9,245 nt of DNA from Thermoplasmata archaeon. Its GTDB lineage: Archaea; Thermoplasmatota; E2; DHVEG-1. The translations under genes were made by a program, and so were the position numbers. Positions 1 to 5,978 of the stretch are shown here, piece after piece (the stretch's first letter is position 1; each line of letters starts with the position of its first letter). The notes beneath the pieces were generated by a model. It did not search any database. It saw only the letters and a program-made list of their open reading frames with translations, and had not been told where the DNA came from. The stretch spans positions 1 through 9,245 of the forward strand of contig QMSS01000053.1 of NCBI GenBank assembly GCA_003649715.1, read 5' to 3'.

Positions 1-116
1 TCCCATCACCAAAGAGTAGATGCATAGAGCTATTCCTTAAAAATAATTACACAAAGCACTTTATCCATTAGGTTGTTTGCTCCATCACAAGATTTTTTTT
101 GATAGAATTATGGGGA

Positions 117-139
117 ATAAGATTTTTTATAAATCTTAT
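117..139 (-). terminator. Possible 3' hairpin after the thioredoxin-fold gene
   Basis: A perfect 9-bp inverted repeat (ATAAGATTT at 117-125 and AAATCTTAT at 131-139) with a 5-base loop begins 25 bases past the stop of the minus-strand gene at 165-1346. It could end or stabilise that transcript. The stem is almost all A/T and no clear U-run follows it on the minus strand, so terminator function is only suggested by position. The rest of 1-164 shows no gene I can support. Confidence 0.3.
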
Positions 140-164
140 AAGTGGAATTCAGGATGTTTTTTTG

Positions 165-1346
165 TTATATGTGCGGTATTATGATCAGGAATAGTAGTAT
201 GAAGCCGTTTACTGTTTTTTCCTTTTCATCTGCAGTAACAGTTATTGTTATTTTTCCTAGTCCAAACAGGGGGGATCCTGTTTTTATGATTCTGCTTTCA
301 TTGACCGGTAGTGCGTCGATTACTCCATTTGTTGATATGTTTATCAATCCAAGTATTCCTCCTTTTATAGACATGCTCCATTCTACATCGGTGGCTTCTT
401 TTGTTCCAGTGTTTTTGATTGTTGCAGTTACGCCGAAACCCCCTTTGATGTTTTCTATTTCGACGATTGGTTTGTCGATAACTTCATTGTTTGTTATGCT
501 GATGTGTATCTGTATGGCTCCATTTCCTAACCATTCGAGTGAGACTGTGAGATTTAACTCATGGACGTCTCTTTGACCGCAGTTTTCTATCTCGTTTCTG
601 TAGGTGTTTTCAACACCAGGGTATCCTCCTATTACTGTCTTGTATCCACCGTCGAAAAAGCAGGTTGGGAAGCCGTAAAGATTGTAGTCTTCAAACAATC
701 GTTGTTCAGCTGCTTCATTGCCCACATCCGCTATTAATGCCACAAAATAGAAGGGATAATCATGTGACTCATATATGTTCTGTAGGGCATCTCTTGCATA
801 GACACAGTATCCACACCAAGGTGCTGTGGCTTCTTCACAGAATACCGTGTGAGTAAAGTTTTCGTTAACAGTGTTGTTGCCCGTATTGCCGGGTGTGGCA
901 GCTGCTGCTGCATCCACATAGTATGCATCAAAAGGGTTTGTACTAGGCGGATAGGCATATCCCTGATGTCGCTCTGGGTTAAAAACGACTGCTATTACCA
1001 TTATGTTATCTTCCTGTATATCCCCATAGCCGGCATCATTTCCATCCCAAACAATCCTGTCTTCATATGTGTCCTGATACTCGATTGATAGTGTGTCATC
1101 AAATGCGAAATCTAAGAAGCCGAAGTGATATGGATTACCATCATTATGAATCCAACGTGACACAGGTTCAACAACGTATATCCGTAGATGACCTTCATAT
1201 GGTAGACCCTCTGTTTTTTCAGAATGGGTTAATAGCTTGAGATAATTTTTTCCACTATCTACGCATGTTCCAACTGCGGATGAGGAGATTATTACTATAA
1301 ATATGATAACGCTGGCTTCAAGAATTTTAACTATATTTTTGTTCAT
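165..1346 (-). CDS. Exported thioredoxin-fold protein with C-terminal membrane anchor
   Basis: Predicted 393-residue exported protein. A signal peptide or N-terminal anchor covers about residues 1-27. Residues 50-150 form a beta-rich domain with motifs such as VEPVSRW, NPYHFGFLDFAF and EDNIMVIAVVFNP. A thioredoxin-like domain spans about 165-245, with the CxxC active site APWCGYC (C178, C181) and the cis-proline motif FPT (P227). A CARDB/Ig-like domain (about 300-372, core ATIKNTGTKEAT) is followed by a C-terminal hydrophobic segment (381-391). This suggests a membrane-tethered extracytoplasmic thiol oxidoreductase or disulfide-handling protein; substrate and partners are unknown. Five N-x-S/T sequons fit archaeal surface glycosylation. 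I chose the start at 1346 because the frame-extended start at 1412 would place its first codons across the TATA box. A G-rich stretch (GGGGGA) lies 11-12 bases ahead of the chosen ATG. Monocistronic. The domain order looks unusual (see findings). Confidence 0.85.
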   Translation of the reverse strand: MNKNIVKILEASVIIFIVIISSSAVGTCVDSGKNYLKLLTHSEKTEGLPYEGHLRIYVVEPVSRWIHNDGNPYHFGFLDFAFDDTLSIEYQDTYEDRIVWDGNDAGYGDIQEDNIMVIAVVFNPERHQGYAYPPSTNPFDAYYVDAAAAATPGNTGNNTVNENFTHTVFCEEATAPWCGYCVYARDALQNIYESHDYPFYFVALIADVGNEAAEQRLFEDYNLYGFPTCFFDGGYKTVIGGYPGVENTYRNEIENCGQRDVHELNLTVSLEWLGNGAIQIHISITNNEVIDKPIVEIENIKGGFGVTATIKNTGTKEATDVEWSMSIKGGILGLINISTNGVIDALPVNESRIIKTGSPLFGLGKITITVTADEKEKTVNGFILLFLIIIPHI

Positions 1347-1384
1347 GTTTTCTTCAATCCCCCAGAGAAATATTTTAACGATTG

Positions 1385-1400
1385 TTAAATATATATATTT
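1385..1400 (-). promoter_or_regulatory. TATA box of the thioredoxin-fold gene
   Basis: The run TTAAATATATATATTT lies about 40-54 bases ahead of the ATG at 1346. Read on the minus strand this is a strong archaeal TATA element. It predicts a transcript start near 1365 and a leader of roughly 20 bases. It supports the shorter start of the gene. Confidence 0.6.
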
Positions 1401-1423
1401 TTCTGTTTTCATAAATTTCAGAT

Positions 1424-1435
1424 CTTTTTAAAAAG
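1424..1435. repeat. 12-bp palindrome upstream of the TATA box
   Basis: CTTTTTAAAAAG is a perfect palindrome 24 bases upstream (minus-strand sense) of the TATA element at 1385-1400. This is a plausible place for an activator site. It is built only of A/T runs with one closing G:C pair, so chance is a serious alternative in this AT-rich DNA. Confidence 0.3.
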
Positions 1436-1504
1436 TGAGAACACCCACGATGCAAAACCAAAAAGAAACACATTTTTTAGGATAATTCTTGCAGAGTTCT
1501 TTTG

Positions 1505-1530
1505 AAATAAAAAAATGAAGAAAGAGAGGG
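1505..1530 (-). terminator. Pyrimidine/U-tract terminator after the 174-residue gene
   Basis: Read on the minus strand, the DNA beyond the stop at 1576 is pyrimidine-rich and contains a run of seven T (plus-strand A at 1509-1515) preceded by CCTCTCTTTCTTC. Archaeal RNA polymerase commonly terminates at such U-rich tracts without a hairpin. The position, 45-70 bases after the stop and ahead of the next promoter, fits. Confidence 0.5.
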
Positions 1531-1575
1531 GGGATTGAATAGAGAGATCCATGGGATGGGATGGTCTTTGTTCTT

Positions 1576-2100
1576 TTAGATAAGTTTGATTCTGCAGTGA
1601 GCCCACCCGACCTTATGTGGTGTCATCCATCTCATATGAAAGACTTTGTTCTCTGAATCTAGTCTGTAGAGTCCAACGATGCGTTGTGCTCTCTCGTTGT
1701 TGATCGTTATTTTTCCGATGAAAAAGCCTTTTTTGAGGATTCCAGTTACTCTCCCCCTTGTGCTATTATCAGTAGTGTTCCAGCGCCCTCTTAGATAGCC
1801 GAAGCGTCCTCTCTTCTCGATGATTCCCCCAACGTATCCCTTGGTTGTGTTGTCATCTAGGTATCCCCAGATTCCTACGAATTTGGCTCTACGTGGATGA
1901 TCACTAGGTGTAGGCATATATCTGTTACTCAACTGTTGATCATCTAATACAGCTGCATATCTTGGCTTTATCTCTACTGGTTTTTTATATCCATAGAATG
2001 AAGAATATATCATCTTCTGTGCATCGTTTTCAGCAGAAACAACTGTTGCCATGCTTATCATCAGTAGACCCATTGCGGCGGCAATCCATATCTTCTTCAT
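1576..2100 (-). CDS. Exported Gly/aromatic repeat protein, function unknown
   Basis: 174-residue protein of unknown function. It has a classic Sec signal peptide (residues 1-23; MKK, a hydrophobic core, then a VSA|EN cleavage site). The mature part has a linker (24-70) and then two to three tandem units of about 28-31 residues: 74-103, 104-131 and a weaker one at 132-158. Each full unit follows the pattern G-x-W, an acidic/Asn/Thr turn, G-x-V-x-G-I, a basic pair, then G-x-F-x-G. Such alternating Gly/aromatic strands suggest a small beta-solenoid or beta-sheet fold. DNTT, NTT and NST clusters offer N-glycosylation sites. A single cysteine lies near the C-terminus (C169). The start is secure: a perfect AGGAGGTGA lies 10 bases ahead of the ATG. 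Monocistronic. I do not recognise a named family; I recall similar proteins only vaguely from related archaea. Confidence 0.85.
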   Translation of the reverse strand: MKKIWIAAAMGLLMISMATVVSAENDAQKMIYSSFYGYKKPVEIKPRYAAVLDDQQLSNRYMPTPSDHPRRAKFVGIWGYLDDNTTKGYVGGIIEKRGRFGYLRGRWNTTDNSTRGRVTGILKKGFFIGKITINNERAQRIVGLYRLDSENKVFHMRWMTPHKVGWAHCRIKLI

Positions 2101-2110
2101 TTCTTTTTTT

Positions 2111-2158
2111 TCACCTCCTGTTGGTTTTTAGAAAAATTATGTTGTACAAAATTTATAT
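2111..2158 (-). promoter_or_regulatory. Strong RBS and TATA box of the 174-residue gene
   Basis: On the minus strand, AGGAGGTGA (plus 2111-2119) is a full-length Shine-Dalgarno match, the best in the window, which suggests high expression. A TATA-like ATATAAATT (plus about 2149-2158) lies about 50 bases ahead of the ATG at 2100. It predicts a leader of about 25 bases that contains the RBS. Confidence 0.6.
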
Positions 2159-2165
2159 TGATTTA

Positions 2166-2209
2166 CCAGATTTATATCCAGTTTTTTCCCAAAACATACC
2201 CAAATCTGG
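2166..2209. repeat. 8-bp inverted repeat, 28-base spacer
   Basis: CCAGATTT at 2166-2173 and AAATCTGG at 2202-2209 are exact inverted copies. They lie upstream of the TATA box of the 174-residue gene and downstream of the membrane-protein gene that ends at 2256. They could be operator half-sites or part of a transcript 3' end. Nothing else in 2120-2255 looks like a gene. Confidence 0.35.
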
Positions 2210-2255
2210 ATTATATATCCCCACACAATTTGCAATTTGAGGTGTCACTATTTTT

Positions 2256-2732
2256 TTATTCCATGCTTAGGTATAACAGTATGATGAGTGCAATGGTTTC
2301 AAACATGTTGGGGAGAATACCAAACAAACTAAGGCTATAACCCATGTATCCTACTAGAGCAGTTTGGAGGATTGGGAGTGAGAGAACAGACTGTACTAAT
2401 AATATACCTATGAAGAGTAGAAGCCCTAGTAGAAAACTTGATTTTGTTTTACGGAAAGAATCAATGTATATTCCAAGGAGACCTAATAGGAGAAATATGT
2501 TGATGCATATGATACAGGTGGCTATGATATAGATATCAACAAATGCTTGTATGAAGATATGAATGCGTGGGATTATTTCTCCAAATCTTTCTCTGAACCG
2601 TTTACTGGCATAGTTGATACTAGCTTTAGATATGATCAATCCAACAATCAATCCTACGAAAAGAAGAATTATTATGACAGCGATGGCTTTTGTTTTTGGA
2701 TCCATCCTATTTTTATATGGAATATCACTCAT
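2256..2732 (-). CDS. Four-helix membrane protein coupled to a winged-helix regulator
   Basis: 158-residue integral membrane protein with no recognised catalytic motif. Predicted helices: about 15-35, 68-90, 99-120 and 140-156. A basic/charged loop follows helix 1 (K43-E52) and a basic SFRKTKSS loop joins helices 2 and 3. The protein ends three residues after its last helix (YLSME). The start codon lies inside the end of the upstream regulator gene (8-base overlap), and a GGGTGA Shine-Dalgarno sits 6-7 bases ahead of it, so the two are surely co-transcribed and probably translationally coupled. In haloarchaea and other euryarchaea, small multi-helix membrane proteins are often found beside ArsR-like regulators; this gene fits that layout. 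An inferred role is sensing or sequestering the regulator at the membrane. Family assignment is tentative. Confidence 0.8.
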   Translation of the reverse strand: MSDIPYKNRMDPKTKAIAVIIILLFVGLIVGLIISKASINYASKRFRERFGEIIPRIHIFIQAFVDIYIIATCIICINIFLLLGLLGIYIDSFRKTKSSFLLGLLLFIGILLVQSVLSLPILQTALVGYMGYSLSLFGILPNMFETIALIILLYLSME

Positions 2733-3057
2733 GCTTTTTCACCCTTAAGTATTCTTCTTTTCTTATTTGTTTTTTCCCAATTTGCCCCCAAATCTCTATG
2801 AAACACTCTCTGTTGTCCTCCAACATGTCTGATGGAAAATATAGTTTCCCATATCCACTACCTGTTGATGTGATTAATCTATTTTTTTCAAGTATTTCGA
2901 GATGGTGACGAACTGTTTTGTAGTCAAGATCAAGTATTTTAGAGAGCTCATTGGCATTATGTGGTCTCTGAAAAAGTTCTTCAACTATTCTCCCTCGATT
3001 TATACCTCCAGCAGACCCTCCGAGGATCCACCATAGAAGTCTCTTAACTGCATTCAT
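2725..3057 (-). CDS. ArsR-like winged helix-turn-helix transcriptional regulator
   Basis: About 110-residue DNA-binding protein. Residues 8-21 carry the signature LLWWILGGSAGGINR typical of an archaeal ArsR-like family. A winged-helix domain follows (about 22-78): helix 2 PHNANELSKIL, recognition helix DYKTVRHHLEIL, and a wing ending ITSTGSGYGKLYFPS. The tail (80-111) is charged and helical and may dimerise. No cysteine cluster of the ArsR metal-site type is seen (one Cys only), so metal sensing is unlikely. The frame also has a GTG one codon upstream (3058-3060) that fits the weak AAGG ribosome site slightly better; I give the ATG at 3057. It is first in a two-gene operon, its TGA overlapping the ATG of the membrane protein (2256-2732). 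Such regulators often control their own operon. Confidence 0.88.
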   Translation of the reverse strand: MNAVKRLLWWILGGSAGGINRGRIVEELFQRPHNANELSKILDLDYKTVRHHLEILEKNRLITSTGSGYGKLYFPSDMLEDNRECFIEIWGQIGKKQIRKEEYLRVKKHE

Positions 3058-3102
3058 CACAGATAACCTTTTTCAAGAGAGAATAAATAGAATGTCGTCT
3101 TA

Positions 3103-3122
3103 AAAAAATATTTGTTTAAACA
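3103..3122 (-). promoter_or_regulatory. Promoter of the winged-helix operon with TGTTTAAACA palindrome
   Basis: A TATA-like AATATTTTTT (plus about 3103-3112) lies 45-55 bases ahead of the ATG at 3057. Directly upstream of it is the perfect 10-bp palindrome TGTTTAAACA (3113-3122), in the position of the TFB-recognition element. This is a plausible operator for an autoregulatory winged-helix protein. Inference from position only. Confidence 0.45.
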
Positions 3123-3250
3123 TCTCTTTTTCTACATTCCTAGGGTGATGCATTCTTATTATGTTGGTTGTATTGTTGGGAAAATAAAGGTTTTAGAATG
3201 GTAGGAGGATCTCATATTTCGCCTAAAAATGTTGATGTAAAGGGATGTTT

Positions 3251-3403
3251 TTATAGCTGTTTACCCATCTTACATCTATTACAGATACCATGGCTTGGAT
3301 CGAAGCAGCTCCTACAAACTAGGCTCCCACATAGTCTGCAGGTAAAAACAGCATCTGGTTTCCCACATATGTTACAAAGTCCCAAGAGCTCCATATATAT
3401 CAT
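3251..3403 (-). CDS. 50-residue cross-brace zinc-binding protein
   Basis: Small protein, MIYMELLGLCNICGKPDAV at its start, with eight cysteines in four CxxC pairs (C10/C13, C22/C25, C30/C33, C41/C44) plus H38. The alternating spacing (8, 4 and 7 residues between pairs) suggests two zinc ions in a cross-brace like RING or B-box folds: pairs 1 and 3 on one zinc, pairs 2 and 4 on the other. It is too short for an enzyme, so a protein- or nucleic-acid-binding adaptor is likely. The start is chosen at 3403, where the ATG overlaps the TGA of the XRE regulator (ATGA) and has AGGA 5 bases upstream; an in-frame ATG at 3394 would drop three residues. The conserved zinc pattern is strong evidence that this short gene is real. 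Function and partner are unknown; operon context points to the XRE regulator. No clear terminator is seen in 3123-3250. Confidence 0.85.
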   Translation of the reverse strand: MIYMELLGLCNICGKPDAVFTCRLCGSLVCRSCFDPSHGICNRCKMGKQL

Positions 3404-4122
3404 TCTCTTCCTATTGAAACTAATTTTTTCTTTAGATCCTCTAGAGGAAGATTGGTTACAACAAGTGGTATGCGTTCACGATCAGCCAGGTTAACGGCTA
3501 GAGGATCAACAGCAGCAGGCCTATGATAGACAACAACAGCTGGTTTAACAGGATGTATCCTAATGGCTATCATAGGACTTCTACCATATTTCACTCCAGT
3601 AAAGATCAATGCGCGTTCTGTGTTCCATCCATATAGATGTACATATTCTGTTGAGTTTATCGTCTGAATTGTTTTTATACCATCAATCAGAGTGAAACCC
3701 TTGACACTCCTGCTGTGGTCATTTTTTTCTAATGACAACAGTGTTCCATTTATTTTCTGGATAAAATCTTTGACAGAGATTGGGTAGGGATATTCCATTA
3801 TATCCAATATTCCCTCTTCTTTTTTATTGAGAAACTGATATCGACGTAGCATTTGTGCGTTGTTTTTCTTTTCATCTATTTCTAGGAGGGCATTTACGAT
3901 TCTTCTAATAGTCTGTATACCAGGGGATTTTCTTCTACCTGATTCATAATCACTTATGACACTTGGAGATAACCCCAAATAATTTGCGAGTTCTGTCTGG
4001 GAGACAGTGAAGATGTTACGCCATTTACGTATGGTCTTTCCGGGTCTGGGGCTTAATGTGATTTCTCCAGCCATTTTTTCAGCTAAAATATCTTTGATGT
4101 CCATAAACCTCTTTCCATCCAT
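3400..4122 (-). CDS. XRE-type HTH transcriptional regulator (COG1709-like)
   Basis: 240-residue DNA-binding regulator. The N-terminal segment (14-28, AEKMAGEITLSPRPG) and the HTH domain (about 30-84; TIRKWRNIF, then SQTELANYLG and recognition helix SPSVISDYESGRRKSPG) match an archaeal Cro/C1-type family. Residues 86-135 are a charged, helical linker. Residues 140-240 form an alpha/beta domain with segments ALIFTGVKYGRSPM, KPAVVVYHRP and RIPLVVTNLP, likely for ligand binding or oligomerisation. I match it to COG1709 from memory, without a search. A second in-frame ATG (residue 7, position 4104) is preceded by GGAAAGAGG and may be the true start; no Shine-Dalgarno precedes the ATG at 4122. The gene is followed with ATGA overlap by the zinc microprotein (3251-3403). 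A perfect palindrome over its TATA region suggests autoregulation. Confidence 0.88.
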   Translation of the reverse strand: MDGKRFMDIKDILAEKMAGEITLSPRPGKTIRKWRNIFTVSQTELANYLGLSPSVISDYESGRRKSPGIQTIRRIVNALLEIDEKKNNAQMLRRYQFLNKKEEGILDIMEYPYPISVKDFIQKINGTLLSLEKNDHSRSVKGFTLIDGIKTIQTINSTEYVHLYGWNTERALIFTGVKYGRSPMIAIRIHPVKPAVVVYHRPAAVDPLAVNLADRERIPLVVTNLPLEDLKKKLVSIGRE

Positions 4123-4159
4123 GATTTGGTTTTGTTAATCATAATATTATCTCAGCTTA

Positions 4160-4179
4160 TGTCGATATATATATCGACA
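4160..4179. promoter_or_regulatory. 20-bp perfect palindrome over the XRE operon TATA box
   Basis: TGTCGATATATATATCGACA is a perfect palindrome of 20 bp, 38 bases upstream of the ATG at 4122. Its core TATATATA is at the expected TATA position for the minus-strand operon, so a dimer bound here would block TBP. Because an XRE protein binds symmetric sites through paired HTHs, this is very likely the operator of the adjacent regulator. The core is symmetric, so weak plus-strand transcription is also possible, but no credible plus-strand gene follows. Confidence 0.7.
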
Positions 4180-4270
4180 ATACATAAAAATATTTCTAGG
4201 GATTAGGAAAGGAGAATAGGTGTAATTTCATTGTCTTTTTGGATGCTATACCTAGGAGGATGGAAGTGGA

Positions 4271-4324
4271 TATAAGAAATAAAATGTTGTGGGATATCGG
4301 GGATAGAAGGGATACCTAGCTATC
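4271..4324 (-). terminator. Possible terminator of the propeller gene
   Basis: On the minus strand, just after the stop at 4330, an imperfect hairpin GATAGCTAGGTATC (plus 4311-4324) is followed by a pyrimidine-rich stretch ending ATTTTATTTCTTAT (plus 4274-4287). This fits a U-tract terminator, but neither part is strong. The rest of 4180-4270 holds no gene I can support. Confidence 0.3.
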
Positions 4325-4329
4325 TCAAC

Positions 4330-5619
4330 TTATTTTTCTGTTGTATCATTTTTTTGGCCGGTCCAACCATATTTAAAAACCCATGACATGAAATTCTGTC
4401 CATGATCCACCATAACTGAGCCGGCGTTTATCTCATTTCTCCCGTCATTATCACAGTCACCAACTGAAACAGCAGCTAATGCTCCAAAGGTTGGAAGCAC
4501 AGCCTCCTCGGTATATGTGGATCCATTCCATTGTAGTATATGAACCAGGTTAGTGCCAGCGCATACCTCTGCAATTCCATCATCATCTACATCACCAACA
4601 TCGAGACCCTCTATGAGTTCTCTCTCACCAGGCCAGTATTTATCAAACTTTGTCTTATATCCTGTTCCATTCCATTCGAAGATTGTTATACGAGGCGAGT
4701 AGTATCCAACATGGATCTCTGGCTTCCCATCCATGTCGCTATCTTTGCATACACAGGCAAAGGGATAGTTTTCCCATCCATATGTTTTCTGGATCACAGT
4801 TGTATCAAACTCTTTTTTCTCGTTGTCCCAGTCTAGCACTACAACCTTGTTGGCTGATCCGCAGACGATCTCATTTTTACCATCATAGTCAACATCTCCT
4901 AGACCAGCCATATAAACAATACCGTTTACACCAGGATCATTCCATGAGGCTTCCCTTATTAGTCTCCATCCATTCCACCCGTAGACAACAATCTCGGGCA
5001 CCTTGTCTGTACGGGCACCATTGCTCATAATCAACTCATTTTTACCATCGTTATCGTAATCACCAATGTAGCAGTCAGTGGACCATCCTCCATTCCATAC
5101 AATCCATGGCGACCATCCTATAAGCCTGTATCTCCATCCAGTCCATTTGTATACTGTAGCAAACCATGATACAGCGATTTCATTTTTACCATCACCTGTT
5201 AAATCTCCTATGGCAAACCCATCGGCATTAAATCTAACAAGTGGATAGAATGGACAATGTAATGCATGGGTCTGCTTGTATGTCTGTTTCATGTTGTCCC
5301 ATTCAAATATTCTAAGCAAACCATCTCTACCCCCAATGAGTAACTCATTTTTGCCGTCATTATCACAGTCGCCTATAGGCTGAGGGCCCTCATAACGTGC
5401 TCCATACCATGGGTTGGAACCAAAATTCATCTCCCACTGTACACCATAATCATCTGCGTTACACTGTTCAACAGACGTTGATCTGGGATGGACAAGAAAT
5501 GATGATTTATCTCCATTTGCCAATGTCAAACCAATGCAGAACATAGCCAGAAGCAGAGCCGCTATTGAAAAGTAGAATACCCATCTAGTTATCCATCTAG
5601 TCTTAATCTTTATCTTCAT
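4330..5619 (-). CDS. Exported seven-bladed FG-GAP/VCBS-repeat beta-propeller
   Basis: 429-residue extracytoplasmic protein. A hydrophobic segment (about 13-33) after a basic N-terminus is a signal peptide or anchor. The rest holds seven repeats of 45-55 residues, each with a calcium-loop motif of the DxDxDG-(K/R)-N-E type: D84 (DCDNDGKNEL), D139 (DLTGDGKNEI), D187 (DYDNDGKNEL), D242 (DVDYDGKNEI), D293 (DSDMDGKPEI), D343 (DVDDDGIAEV) and D388 (DCDNDGRNEI). Seven copies match a full propeller, as in integrin-alpha FG-GAP domains and VCBS-repeat proteins. Role: probably binding of glycans or proteins at the cell surface; no catalytic motif is seen. Blade strands carry recurrent aromatic motifs (IFEWNG, VYGWNG, ILQWNG). 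Nine cysteines lie outside the membrane segment. Three N-x-S/T sequons (N317, N365, N424). Ribosome site: GGGA 6 bases before the ATG. Monocistronic. Confidence 0.9.
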   Translation of the reverse strand: MKIKIKTRWITRWVFYFSIAALLLAMFCIGLTLANGDKSSFLVHPRSTSVEQCNADDYGVQWEMNFGSNPWYGARYEGPQPIGDCDNDGKNELLIGGRDGLLRIFEWDNMKQTYKQTHALHCPFYPLVRFNADGFAIGDLTGDGKNEIAVSWFATVYKWTGWRYRLIGWSPWIVWNGGWSTDCYIGDYDNDGKNELIMSNGARTDKVPEIVVYGWNGWRLIREASWNDPGVNGIVYMAGLGDVDYDGKNEIVCGSANKVVVLDWDNEKKEFDTTVIQKTYGWENYPFACVCKDSDMDGKPEIHVGYYSPRITIFEWNGTGYKTKFDKYWPGERELIEGLDVGDVDDDGIAEVCAGTNLVHILQWNGSTYTEEAVLPTFGALAAVSVGDCDNDGRNEINAGSVMVDHGQNFMSWVFKYGWTGQKNDTTEK

Positions 5620-5781
5620 AATATCCCACTACTCCACCTGTGGTAAGATGTTAAAAACAAATATCTATGTCTCATATTACCCCATATATTTTAATTGCAT
5701 AATGCACATATAAATGTATCGTGTGTTTCCATTAATTCTTTTTTTTATCTCTTAACTTCTCTATTCAAATGATTTTTTATA

Positions 5782-5797
5782 GGCTTTCAGGCTTTCA
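5782..5797. repeat. Tandem 8-mer GGCTTTCA x2
   Basis: GGCTTTCA is repeated exactly, head to tail. It lies in the middle of the divergent intergenic region, too far from either start for a core promoter element. Confidence 0.5.
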
Positions 5798-5836
5798 TCT
5801 ACCCTTCAAAAAAAGGATTATAAGAGATTATTTTTG

Positions 5837-5862
5837 TATATTACAAAGTATATATTACAAAG
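5837..5862. repeat. Tandem 12-mer TATATTACAAAG x2
   Basis: TATATTACAAAG occurs at 5837-5848 and again at 5851-5862, a 14-bp period. The copies lie about 175-200 bases ahead of alaS. They may be tandem protein-binding sites or simple slippage products. Confidence 0.5.
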
Positions 5863-5978
5863 ATTTGATCTATTAGAAAACTCTATTCTTTACTTTTTAG
5901 ACATATCACTCTCTCATACCAATATATAGATCATATTTCTATCAACATCTCTATGGTAAAGAAATTAGATTAAACCTC

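Noticed and set aside
1..25. Possible minus-strand start at 25 running off the left edge
   Set aside because: Only eight codons are visible with a weak AAGGA upstream; that is not enough to call a gene.
142..576. Plus-strand open frame of 144 codons
   Set aside because: It lies wholly antisense to the end of the thioredoxin-fold gene, has no ribosome site or promoter, and its hydrophobic look comes from reading the complement of charged codons.
1418..1606. Minus-strand open frame of 62 codons
   Set aside because: It overlaps the end of the signal-peptide gene and runs through its U-tract terminator; no ribosome site and no recognisable protein features.
3140..3250. Box C/D RNA suggested by GTGATGC and TTGATGT
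   Set aside because: Neither is a full C box and no D box (CTGA) is found at a suitable distance.
3168..3494. Plus-strand open frame of 108 codons
   Set aside because: It is antisense to the zinc microprotein and the end of the XRE gene. The cysteine pattern on the minus strand and the ATGA overlap explain this region better.
4256..4317. Plus-strand 19-codon frame after GGAGG, downstream of the symmetric promoter palindrome
   Set aside because: GGAGG directly abuts the ATG, too close for a ribosome site, and the peptide has no features; it is more likely untranslated DNA.
4650..5030. Plus-strand open frame of 126 codons
   Set aside because: It is antisense to the propeller repeats; its apparent composition is the complement of the repeat codons.
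5769..5876. Plus-strand 35-codon frame in the divergent intergenic region
   Set aside because: No ribosome site, it spans both tandem repeats, and it has no recognisable features.
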